Origin: Arthrobacter sp. Soc17.1.1.1
GTDB lineage: Bacteria > Actinomycetota > Actinomycetes > Actinomycetales > Micrococcaceae
DNA length: 64,000 nucleotides
Assembly: GCF_036867195.1 (NCBI RefSeq)
Contig: NZ_JBAJII010000001.1
Span: 3,472,001-3,536,000, forward strand
Reading direction: 5' to 3'
The notes beneath the pieces are model-generated. The model searched no databases. It saw nothing but the letters and a program-made list of their open reading frames with translations, and had not been told where the DNA came from. The position numbers and the translations under genes were made by a program. Shown in pieces: positions 57,548 through 64,000 of the stretch; the first letter of the stretch is position 1; each line of letters opens with the position of its first letter.

Positions 57548-58846
57548 TTACCCGTTCGGCGGCGTCCCACCGGGCGCTCCCATCCCGCCGCCGATCCCGG
57601 TGGCTTCCGCCTGAACGGCGCTGCCGGCGTAGTCGTTGGCGGGGTCGCGGTAGATGGTGTGGATGTGTCCCCAGCCGCCGGTGACGACCCCGGTGACGTC
57701 GGCGCCGGCTGAGCCTTGCTGGTTGGCGAACTCGATGAAGATGTCGGGTCCGGAGATCTGGAAGTAGATGCCGTCGCCCTGCGTCATGTCGTAGGTGGTG
57801 GCGCCGGACCAGGTGATGTAGGTCTCGTCGAGGGTTGCCTCGATCTCTGTGAGGGCATCGGCGGTGGTCTGTTCGTCCGCGAGTCCGACCCAGTTCGCGA
57901 TGACGTCAAGCAGTAGGTGCTGCTGCTCGTCGGTGAGTTCGGATCCGGCGATCCCGGTTCCGGTCGGGTAGTCGCAGGTGCCACCGGGTGCGCAGGTGAG
58001 GTCGGAGACCTCCGTCCCCTGGTAGAGGGCGGCCTGCTGTTCGGCATCGAGGCTGTCGTAGAACGCGAACGCGGTCTCGTACATCCCGGCCAGGGGCTGG
58101 ACCTCGGTTCCGTCGGCAGTGGTGTGGACGGCGGGCTGGGAGCCGAGGTGGGTGGGGGCGAAGGTGACGGCGTCCGCGCTGCCGTCGAGGCTGGCGTTGA
58201 TGCCGAGGTGATGACCGCCGAACTGGACCTCCCAGGCGCCGGCGTCCGATGGATCCCCGAAGAACGCGATGTAGTACTGGCCGAGGGAGGCCTCCGTGCT
58301 CGTGCTGTTCTCGAGGAGGTACCGGTCACCGTCCATGATGGCGGTGACTTCTGCGTACGCTTCGTCGCTGAGCAGGGACTCGAGGACGGCCAGCGCTGCT
58401 GCCTGCTGCTCCTGGGTCAGATCGGTCAGGTTCAGGCCTGCCCGCTCGACGAAGGTCACCGGGAAGTTCGACCAGGACGTGGTCTTCGTCGCGTCGTCGA
58501 AGGCGTACAGGACCTGTTCCTGCTGCTCGGCCGTCAGGGTCGCGAGGAACGCATCCGCCGCGGCCGCTGTGTCCGCGATCGTGCCAGCCGTCGTACCCGC
58601 ATTGTCGGTCGATACGTCCGTCGATACGTCTGCCGATGCTGCGTCCGTTGCGGATGTCGTGGTGCTCGAGGGAGCGGTTGCTCCGGCTGTGGCGGTCGCG
58701 ACCTGCGAAGAAGTACCGGCGGCGAGGGCGGATGGATCGGTGGGCACGCTGCAGGCAGTCAGGGATCCCGCCAGCGTGAGGGCCGCGATCGAGGACGCGA
58801 AGCGGACCCGGAACCGTCGGCCGGAGGACAGAGATGAAGTAGTCAT
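57548..58846 (-). CDS. DUF3500 lipoprotein
   Basis: 432 residues. Lipoprotein signal: RFASSIAALTLAGSLTACS, with lipobox LTAC. A Ser/Thr/Ala-rich linker follows, then the DUF3500 domain (AFLATLTAEQQEQVLYAFDD, TTSWSNFPVTFVERAGLNLT, GQYYIAFFGDPSDAGAWEVQ, FGGHHLGINASLDG and GWGHIHTIYRDPANDYAG). The conserved His in QFGGHHLGIN and in GHIHTIYRD is typical of the family. Proteins of this type occur in many soil bacteria without known role, outside the cell membrane. The start at ATG 58846 has a weak ribosome binding site. Confidence 0.85.
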   Translation of the reverse strand: MTTSSLSSGRRFRVRFASSIAALTLAGSLTACSVPTDPSALAAGTSSQVATATAGATAPSSTTTSATDAASADVSTDVSTDNAGTTAGTIADTAAAADAFLATLTAEQQEQVLYAFDDATKTTSWSNFPVTFVERAGLNLTDLTQEQQAAALAVLESLLSDEAYAEVTAIMDGDRYLLENSTSTEASLGQYYIAFFGDPSDAGAWEVQFGGHHLGINASLDGSADAVTFAPTHLGSQPAVHTTADGTEVQPLAGMYETAFAFYDSLDAEQQAALYQGTEVSDLTCAPGGTCDYPTGTGIAGSELTDEQQHLLLDVIANWVGLADEQTTADALTEIEATLDETYITWSGATTYDMTQGDGIYFQISGPDIFIEFANQQGSAGADVTGVVTGGWGHIHTIYRDPANDYAGSAVQAEATGIGGGMGAPGGTPPNG

Positions 58847-59017
58847 GGGAACAGTCCAGAACCATGGCCTGTTCCGGCCTTGGCTCACACCTGTCAGCGG
58901 CCTGTGAGCATGCAGCGCTCCGTCCGGACGGCGGAAACGACGTCGAACCCCAGGTGGTGGAAGCGCGCAGGGTGTCCGGCGGCGCCGGTTCGGTTGCTGT
59001 CGTGGGAGACTGCCGGG

Positions 59018-60250
59018 ATGGAGACTCGAGCGCGCGACCACGACCTCGTTCTGCTCGGTGCCACCGGCTTCGTCGGTGAACTGATCGCCGGCTACCTCGC
59101 GGAGCACGCACCGCCGGAGCTGCGCGTGGGACTCGCAGGCAGGTCGAGGAAGAAGCTCGAAGCCGTGCGTTCCAGGTTGCCCGTCGCTGCACGCGACTGG
59201 TCCCTCCTCGAGGCAGACACGGAGCATCCCGACTCGCTCGCCGCGCTGGCCGCGGGTACCCGCGTACTCTTCACCACGGTGGGCCCCTACGCGAAGTACG
59301 GACTGCCGGTCGTGGAGGCATGCGCGCGGGCCGGCACACACTACGGGGACCTGACGGGCGAGGTGTCCTTCGTCCGCGACGCCATCGACGGCTACGACGC
59401 CCTGGCGAGGACCACCGGTGCGCGGATCGTCCATGCGTGCGGCTACGACTCCATCCCCTCGGACCTCTCGGTGCTGCTGCTGCACCGGGCAGCGCAGGCC
59501 GACGGTGCCGGCGCGCTGACCGAGGTCGAGCTGGTGGCGACCGCGAAGGGCGGATTCAGCGGCGGCACGATCGACTCCATGCGGGGACAGCTCGACGGCA
59601 TGCGATCGGACCGGGTGCTGCGAAGGCTCGCCGCCGATCCCTACTCCCTCAGCCCGGACCGGGCGGGGGAACCTCCGGCCCGGCAGCCGGCGGATCTGGG
59701 CTGGGTCGGCCGGTCGGAGGACGGTCTATGGACCGCGCCCTTCGTCATGGCGTCGGCGAACACGCGGATCGTCCGTCGCAGCAACGCGCTGCAGGGGTGG
59801 GCGTACGGCAGATCCCTGCAGTACGGCGAGGTGATGGGGATGGGACGTGGGCCCACAGGCGCGATCGTCGCCGGCGCGACGGCGATCGGCCTGCGCGTCT
59901 TCGGAGCCGCCCTGATGTTCCCCCTGACGCGGAAGCTGCTGGACCGGGCCCTTCCTGCCCCGGGTACCGGCCCGAGCGAGGCTGCGCAGCGCGCAGGCTG
60001 GTTCCGTTCCCAGGCGACGGCGTCGACGGAGAGCGGTCGACGGTACCGGGCCGTCGCAGCCGGACCGGGCGATCCCGGGTACGCTGCCACCGCGGTGATG
60101 GCCGGGGAGACAGCGCTCTGCCTGGCCCTCGACGGCGATCGGCTGCCGTCCACCACCGGATCCCTCACCCCTGCGACCGCCCTCGGCGACGTCCTGGTGG
60201 AGCGGCTGCGCGCGGCAGGCCACACCTACGAGGTCACACCCCTCCCCTGA
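59018..60250 (+). CDS. Saccharopine dehydrogenase-like (trans-acting enoyl reductase type) protein
   Basis: 410 residues. N-terminal Rossmann motif LLGATGFVGELIAGYLAEH, then GRSRKKLEAVRSRLP, VLFTTVGPYAKYGLPVVEAC, ACGYDSIPSDLSVLLLH. This pattern is that of the trans-acting enoyl reductase family (as in mycobacterial Rv2449c/Rv2953), which cooperate with polyketide synthases, but also of many SDH-like proteins of unknown role. A hydrophobic segment follows (GAIVAGATAIGLRVFGAALM). No polyketide synthase is in the window. The start ATG at 59018 is taken because the Rossmann domain begins a few residues later; it lies six bases after GAGACT. Confidence 0.82.
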   Translation: METRARDHDLVLLGATGFVGELIAGYLAEHAPPELRVGLAGRSRKKLEAVRSRLPVAARDWSLLEADTEHPDSLAALAAGTRVLFTTVGPYAKYGLPVVEACARAGTHYGDLTGEVSFVRDAIDGYDALARTTGARIVHACGYDSIPSDLSVLLLHRAAQADGAGALTEVELVATAKGGFSGGTIDSMRGQLDGMRSDRVLRRLAADPYSLSPDRAGEPPARQPADLGWVGRSEDGLWTAPFVMASANTRIVRRSNALQGWAYGRSLQYGEVMGMGRGPTGAIVAGATAIGLRVFGAALMFPLTRKLLDRALPAPGTGPSEAAQRAGWFRSQATASTESGRRYRAVAAGPGDPGYAATAVMAGETALCLALDGDRLPSTTGSLTPATALGDVLVERLRAAGHTYEVTPLP

Positions 60251-60361
60251 TGCAGTGGTTCCCGAGAAGGCTGTTCAGCTCATCGGCATCATCGGCATGG
60301 CGGGGGCCGTACTGGTGTGGTGGTCGTCCCACCGCCGCTGGTCGGCAGAGGTGCGGCCGAT

Positions 60362-60814
60362 TCAGGCTACTCGCGGCTTCCTCGGGCGGAACGGGTCGAG
60401 GTCGACGGTGAGACTCAGTGCGTGTGGCACAGGATCCGCGCACACGAGATCGTGCATCATGCTCAACCACTGCAGTGCCGGGGCTTCGTCCGTGAAGTAC
60501 TCACCGGGATACACGGCGTGGAGATAGGGGGCTGCGAGCACCTCGTCCATCGCCCCCGAACCGAGCATCGCCGCGGCGAGGATGTTGCGTGACGAGGACA
60601 GCACGTGGCGGGCGTCAGCGCTGATGTTCATGATGTGGTCGACCACGAGGAGGACGACGTACTGCCGATTGTCCGTCAGCTCGAAACTGCGCCTCAGGAT
60701 CATGAGCGCATCCGCTTTCGAGATGGACACACCCGCCTTGGCGCGCACAGAGACGGCGCACCGCTCGAAACGGATGACGTCGAAGCGGTCATCGAAGGTG
60801 TAGGCGTTGATCAC
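60362..60814 (-). CDS. DUF7793-like STAS-type protein
   Basis: 150 residues from GTG 60814 (AGGAAG upstream). Pattern: an N-terminal strand region (INAYTFDDRFDVIRFERCAV), a helix (SKADALMILRRSFELTDNR), a strand QYVVLLVVDHIMNISADARH, a helix SSSRNILAAAMLGSGAMDEV and ALQWLSMMHDLVC. The fold resembles anti-sigma antagonist / STAS-like domains. Family members are frequent in Arthrobacter, often in several copies; the function is unknown. Confidence 0.7.
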   Translation of the reverse strand: MINAYTFDDRFDVIRFERCAVSVRAKAGVSISKADALMILRRSFELTDNRQYVVLLVVDHIMNISADARHVLSSSRNILAAAMLGSGAMDEVLAAPYLHAVYPGEYFTDEAPALQWLSMMHDLVCADPVPHALSLTVDLDPFRPRKPRVA

Positions 60815-60988
60815 AGGGTTCTTCCTCGGTCGACAGGGGCGCGCAGCGCTACCGGGGCAGCGTCGGTACACCAACTCAACGCATCAGCGTCGTGAGACCA
60901 GTCGGAAAGAACCAGTGCCTGATTCTACTGACCGTCGCTGGTCCCCGCCAGCTTCGCCCGCCCGGGAACCCGCGCCATTCCGGCAGCC

Positions 60989-61252
60989 TTGGATGCCGCC
61001 CGTCTCAACGGGGAACGCCTGCCCGCGGCGAAAGCGCTCGGCGAATCACTGGGCGTCAGTCTGCACACGGTTCTGCACGCCTATCAGGACCTGCGCCACC
61101 AGGGCCTGATCGAGCTACGCCGGGGACGCGGCGCCGGCGTGATCGCTCCCGAGACGGCCACCCGGGAGCACGCCGCACGGATCCTCGATGAAGACGACGC
61201 CCCGACCGGCGACCGCGCCGGACCCGCGGCACGCCACTACACCGCGCACTAG
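60989..61252 (+). CDS. GntR-type winged helix, possibly truncated
   Basis: 87 residues from TTG 60989. It shows ALGESLGVSLHTVLHAYQDLRHQGLIEL and the wing RRGRGAGVIAPE, matching the helix-turn-helix of YtrA-type GntR regulators. The first helix (DAARLNGERLPAAKA) is short, and the usual N-terminal strand is missing, because a stop lies 57 bp upstream in the same frame. No ATG/GTG is available. It may be a truncated gene or use a non-canonical start. No partner ABC transporter genes follow. Confidence 0.45.
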   Translation: MDAARLNGERLPAAKALGESLGVSLHTVLHAYQDLRHQGLIELRRGRGAGVIAPETATREHAARILDEDDAPTGDRAGPAARHYTAH

Positions 61253-61333
61253 AGCCGCACACCTTCGGTCCCGCCGAGGGATCCCTCGGCGGGCGCGGGG
61301 CAGCACGGTGCCGGTCCCTGGGACCCGGCCCGG

Positions 61334-61912
61334 TCAGCCCGTGAATGTACTGGCTGTGAGGTCGGCGATTCTCCGGCCGTGAGAAATCGGATCGCTGGGA
61401 CTGCCGCGCAGGAAGCTCGTCAGGGTCCCGTTGTAGATGAGCAGGATCGCCGCTGCCAGCTCTTCGGCGCGGGCCCCGGCCAGTGGTTCCGACAGATTCT
61501 GGAGGCGCCGGGTGAGCAGTGCAGTGTCGGCGGTGATCAGGTCACCAGCCGGATGCCCGGAACCGGAGATCTCCACGGCGGTCGACAGGAACGCGCACCA
61601 GCGGGCGTTGTGCTGGCGTTCCCGGTACAGCTCCAGGGCGTCGAAGACCGCCAGCAGGCGGCCCTGATCGGAAGCGGCCGCCCCGATCGCTTCGTCCCAA
61701 TACGCTTCCCAGATCTCGAGCCGTCGCTGGAGGCTGGCCTGGAGCAGTCCGTCCTTGCTGCCGAACTGCGCATACAGGGTGGCGACGGAGACCCCCGCCC
61801 GTTGCAATACCTCATCGACCCCGGTCCTGGCGATGCCGTTCAGGAAAAAGAGCTCGTCCGCGGCATCCAGGAGCCGCTGCCTGGCCGACGAATGTCCGGC
61901 TTGTACTTTCAT
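61334..61912 (-). CDS. TetR family transcriptional regulator
   Basis: 192 residues from ATG 61912. DNA-binding domain: ARQRLLDAADELFFLNGIAR, TGVDEVLQRAGVSVATLYAQ, FGSKDGLLQASLQRRL. The C-terminal part is the TetR_C ligand domain type (LYRERQHNARWCAFLSTAVE, TADTALLTRRLQNLSEPLAG). It is divergent from the MFS gene at 61968, with two tandem operators in the gap. TATAGT (61926-61921, minus strand) with the ATG nine bases downstream suggests a nearly leaderless transcript. Confidence 0.92.
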   Translation of the reverse strand: MKVQAGHSSARQRLLDAADELFFLNGIARTGVDEVLQRAGVSVATLYAQFGSKDGLLQASLQRRLEIWEAYWDEAIGAAASDQGRLLAVFDALELYRERQHNARWCAFLSTAVEISGSGHPAGDLITADTALLTRRLQNLSEPLAGARAEELAAAILLIYNGTLTSFLRGSPSDPISHGRRIADLTASTFTG

Positions 61913-61920
61913 GCCGCCCA

Positions 61921-61954
61921 CTATAACGTCGGTTCTACTATAACGGTCGTTCTA
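61921..61954. promoter_or_regulatory. Two tandem TetR operators
   Basis: Two adjacent 17-bp copies: CTATAACGTCGGTTCTA (61921-61937) and CTATAACGGTCGTTCTA (61938-61954), each an imperfect dyad of the form TA(t/g)AACG-(2 nt)-CGTT(c/a)TA. They fill most of the 55-bp space between the divergent tetR and MFS starts and contain the -10 of tetR. Confidence 0.75.
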
Positions 61955-61967
61955 CCTAGGAGGCTGA

Positions 61968-63122
61968 GTGCGCACCAACCTGCGGTTCGTCGTCAGCGCC
62001 ACTGCACTCATCGCGGCCACCTACGGGCTCAGCCGTTTCGGCTACGGATTGTTCGCCCCTGCCTTCGGCCGGTCCTTCGACCTGACTCCGGCGGTCACCG
62101 GCATCATCTCCAGCGGCAGCTTCGTTGCCTACTGCATTGCGGCAGCCGCGGCGTACCGCATGGCCGCCGCACCGCGCCGGACAGTGCTCCTCGCTGGTGC
62201 GGTCGCGTCCGCGGGCAGCATCGGAGTGGCACTCTCCGGGTCCGTGGCGGTTCTGGCGGTCAGCATACTCATCGCCGGCGCCGGCGCAGGGTTCGCCTCG
62301 CCCGGCCTGGTCACGCTGGTCGAGGAGAAGATCCGCACGGCAGACGCCACCCGGACACAGGCGGTGGTCAATTCAGGCACAGGATTCGGTGTCGTCCTGG
62401 CGGGCACCCTCGCCCTCGTCCTCACCGATCACTGGCGGACAGCCTGGTGGATCATCACCATCGTCGATATCAGCGCCACCATCGCCGTCCTGGCCACGGG
62501 CCGACGATCCGCAGCAGTTCCACGCGCCCCGGCACGCCCCACCTTCGCCAGAGCAGACCTCAGGCCCCTGCGACCGGCCGCGGTTGCCGCTCTCCTCGCG
62601 GGTATCTCCAGCGCCGCCGTCTGGACCTTCGGCCGGTCCCTCGTGGTCACGCAGGGACAGCTGACCGAACCCGAAGCGACCGTCTTCTGGGTGTGTCTGG
62701 GAGGGGCCGGCATCGCCGGTGCCTTCTCCGGGGATCTCGTCACCCGATGGGGCCTGCGCACGGGATGGATCACCACCACGACACTGATGGGTTCGGCCAC
62801 CCTGCTCATCGGCGCCTGGCCCGGTAACGCCACAGCCATGTACGTCGCCGGTGGGGTGTTCGGCGCCAGTTATGTCGCGCTCAGCGGAGTCCTGATCGCC
62901 TGGGCCTCCCACGTGCTTCCCGGCCGCAGCGCAGCCGGCACCGCAGCCCTCTTCATCACGCTGGCCCTCGGCCAGGCCCTCGGGGCACTCCTCACCGGCG
63001 CCCTGCTGGGGACGATCGGCCCGACACCTGCTTTCGCTCTCTCGGCCGCGATCGCCGGCGCGAGCATCGCCCCGGCAGTGCGTGGCACGACCCCTACCCG
63101 GCCGCGTTCCCGCGCCCGGTGA
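61968..63122 (+). CDS. MFS transporter (YbfB/YjiJ-like)
   Basis: 384 residues with about 12 transmembrane helices. N-terminal RFVVSATALIAATYGLSRFG, YGLFAPAFGRSFDLTPAVTG, IISSGSFVAYCIAAAAAYRM, and the family run AGAGAGFASPGLVTLVEEKI. The short loop between helices 6 and 7 (RSAAVPRAPARPTFARADLR) is basic. GTG 61968 follows AGGAGG by five bases. Expression is controlled by the divergent TetR. Cargo is probably a small drug-like or aromatic molecule, which is inference. Confidence 0.9.
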   Translation: MRTNLRFVVSATALIAATYGLSRFGYGLFAPAFGRSFDLTPAVTGIISSGSFVAYCIAAAAAYRMAAAPRRTVLLAGAVASAGSIGVALSGSVAVLAVSILIAGAGAGFASPGLVTLVEEKIRTADATRTQAVVNSGTGFGVVLAGTLALVLTDHWRTAWWIITIVDISATIAVLATGRRSAAVPRAPARPTFARADLRPLRPAAVAALLAGISSAAVWTFGRSLVVTQGQLTEPEATVFWVCLGGAGIAGAFSGDLVTRWGLRTGWITTTTLMGSATLLIGAWPGNATAMYVAGGVFGASYVALSGVLIAWASHVLPGRSAAGTAALFITLALGQALGALLTGALLGTIGPTPAFALSAAIAGASIAPAVRGTTPTRPRSRAR

Positions 63123-63136
63123 GGGATCGTCCCCGC

Positions 63137-63769
63137 CTAGCGCCGGCCGGCGAGGATCCTGTACTGGGGATTGTCGGCGAAGAAAGCCAGAGCCATGGGG
63201 CATCGGGGGCTCAGACTCAGACGGCGTCTGTGGGCGTCGAGCACGACGTGACGCATGAGCGTCGCGCCGATGCCCTGGTCCCGGAATCCGGGCCGTTCCA
63301 CGCCGTCGAGGAGCACGATCCGGGCTCCGTCCATCGTGTACTTCAGCCATGCGGCGAGGGCGCCGTCGATGATCAGCTCGAACCGGCAGTACAGGGCGTT
63401 GTCGCGGAACGTCTCCCTGAGCCCCAGCGCGACATCGGGACCGCGGGTGGCGGCCTGCCGTGCGCGGCACTCGAGCTCATCGACGATCGCTTCGTACTGA
63501 TCCCTGGCACCGGCGGGCGGAGAGTCGGTGTCCAGGAGCCTGAAGGCCTGGTTGGCCAGGACGCGCAGTTGTCGGGTCGATCGGGCTGCGAGGTCTTCAT
63601 GGAACCGGTCGTCATCGAGCAGCGCGGCGTCGTGCTCGCGACGGGCTGTCTGCGACTCGGGTGCCCCGTGCCCGCGCGGGAGGTCGGCCGGCGGGAGCGT
63701 GGCGCCCGACGCGGCAGATTCCGTCGTCGGAGCGGGACTGGTGTGGACTGGGTGCAGAAGTTCTGTCAT
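63137..63769 (-). CDS. GNAT family N-acetyltransferase (YidJ/YjdJ-like)
   Basis: 210 residues from ATG 63769 (AGGAA, five bases). The N-terminal about 110 residues include a helical region of unknown role (DQYEAIVDELECRARQAATR). The C-terminal 90 residues are the small YjdJ/YidJ-type GNAT domain: RFELIIDGALAAWLKYTMDG, VERPGFRDQGIGATLMRHVV (acetyl-CoA loop) and RRLSLSPRCPMALAFFADNP. These single-domain transferases lack the usual long N-terminal half. The substrate is unknown. It is convergent with the MFS gene, 14 bp apart. Confidence 0.85.
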   Translation of the reverse strand: MTELLHPVHTSPAPTTESAASGATLPPADLPRGHGAPESQTARREHDAALLDDDRFHEDLAARSTRQLRVLANQAFRLLDTDSPPAGARDQYEAIVDELECRARQAATRGPDVALGLRETFRDNALYCRFELIIDGALAAWLKYTMDGARIVLLDGVERPGFRDQGIGATLMRHVVLDAHRRRLSLSPRCPMALAFFADNPQYRILAGRR

Positions 63770-63899
63770 AGCCGTTCCTGGATAGGTCAGAACCAGGCCT
63801 TCGTCTAGACCCCGGTGTCTCCACGAGACTAGCGAGAAGACATCCGAATGCAAACCTGCTGACGATCCTCGTGGGCGGTCGGGACCGGCCCGCTCCGGC

Positions 63900-64000
63900 C
63901 TAGACCCAGAGTTCGCGCTGGACCTGCCCGGCCAGACGCCTGAGGACCTGCACATCCTCCTCCGTGAAGGTCCGTGGCCGGTCGTCGATGAGGCAGAGCG
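63900..64000 (-). CDS. GAF-domain protein, C-terminal end (runs off right edge)
   Basis: Only the last 33 codons are present: CLIDDRPRTFTEEDVQVLRR, LAGQVQRELWV and a TAG stop at 63902-63900. The phrase CLIDD.PR.FT.ED is the typical end of a GAF sensor domain. As it stops right there, the protein probably ends with the GAF domain. Domains further upstream are unknown. Confidence 0.75.
   Translation of the reverse strand, partial: LCLIDDRPRTFTEEDVQVLRRLAGQVQRELWV

Noticed and set aside
60255..60400. Small plus-strand frame with one hydrophobic segment after the saccharopine-like gene
   Set aside because: It has no ribosome binding site and overlaps the end of the convergent DUF7793-like gene; coding evidence is too thin.
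1..64000. tRNA, rRNA, CRISPR arrays, insertion sequences, prophage or plasmid origins
   Set aside because: Scanned by eye for CCA-ended cloverleafs, repeat-spacer patterns and transposase or integrase motifs; none found. The 13E12-type DUF222-HNH gene is not a transposase.

Overview
The window is very GC-rich, uses ATG, GTG and occasional TTG starts, and is packed with short operons whose genes overlap by 4 nt. It looks like chromosomal DNA of an actinobacterium, most likely Arthrobacter or a near relative (Micrococcaceae). Support for this comes from the Mn/Fe homoprotocatechuate dioxygenase of the Arthrobacter/Brevibacterium type, a 13E12-type DUF222-HNH gene, ANTAR regulators, a ClgR-like regulator beside clpP genes, and several probable leaderless genes. 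No rRNA, tRNA, CRISPR array, insertion sequence or phage block was seen.

Left part (1-14019): the N-terminal part of a flavin aromatic hydroxylase, two NTF2-like proteins and a small lipoprotein come first. Next are a DUF222-HNH gene broken by an 8-bp tandem duplication, a catalase, a RidA-like protein and a small membrane protein. The main unit is a homoprotocatechuate meta-cleavage operon (7581-14019): an FAH-RraA fusion, a GntR/FCD regulator, then hpaE, hpaD, hpaH and hpaI. It is read from one promoter that carries a FadR-type operator.

14013-19603: an aromatic amino acid lyase homologue that lacks the MIO serine lies tail to tail with hpaI. It is followed by two overlapping clpP genes, the second lacking both catalytic Ser and Asp, with a ClgR/PopR-like regulator next to them, and a PadR-DUF1048-ABC transporter operon with a clear operator.

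19810-34886: mostly regulators and single enzymes. These include a PAS-ANTAR protein, a TetR-controlled SDR with an extra N-terminal domain, an HSL-type esterase, a DUF1206 membrane protein, a TPR-GGDEF protein and a TipA-like MerR with a 19-bp-spacer promoter. An AdeR-like PucR regulator is divergent from ald, and there are also GAF-ANTAR, Gfo/Idh and a TetR/NADPH-FMN-reductase pair.

34887-37656 is the most unusual locus. A 46-residue secreted peptide ends in two copies of AGSWDWPK. It is followed by a stand-alone SpaB_C (thiopeptide/lanthipeptide type) protein and a 62-residue small protein, and is divergent from a TrmB/LuxR-type regulator. I read it as a candidate peptide-signalling or RiPP system.

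37724-49078: an aminotransferase, a branched-chain 2-oxoacid dehydrogenase operon (E1 alpha, E1 beta, E2), a coupled WXG-like / hydrolase / hisC-like operon, purB and a lipase-maturation-factor membrane protein. 49109-51888: a SipW-type secretion cluster. 51951-56364: an XRE-cupin / B3-4 / EamA / DapA-like / MFS run. 56727-64000: a hydrolase, a DUF3500 lipoprotein, a saccharopine-dehydrogenase-like protein, a DUF7793-like protein, a small GntR remnant, a TetR/MFS pair with tandem operators, a GNAT protein, and the end of a GAF protein cut by the right edge.
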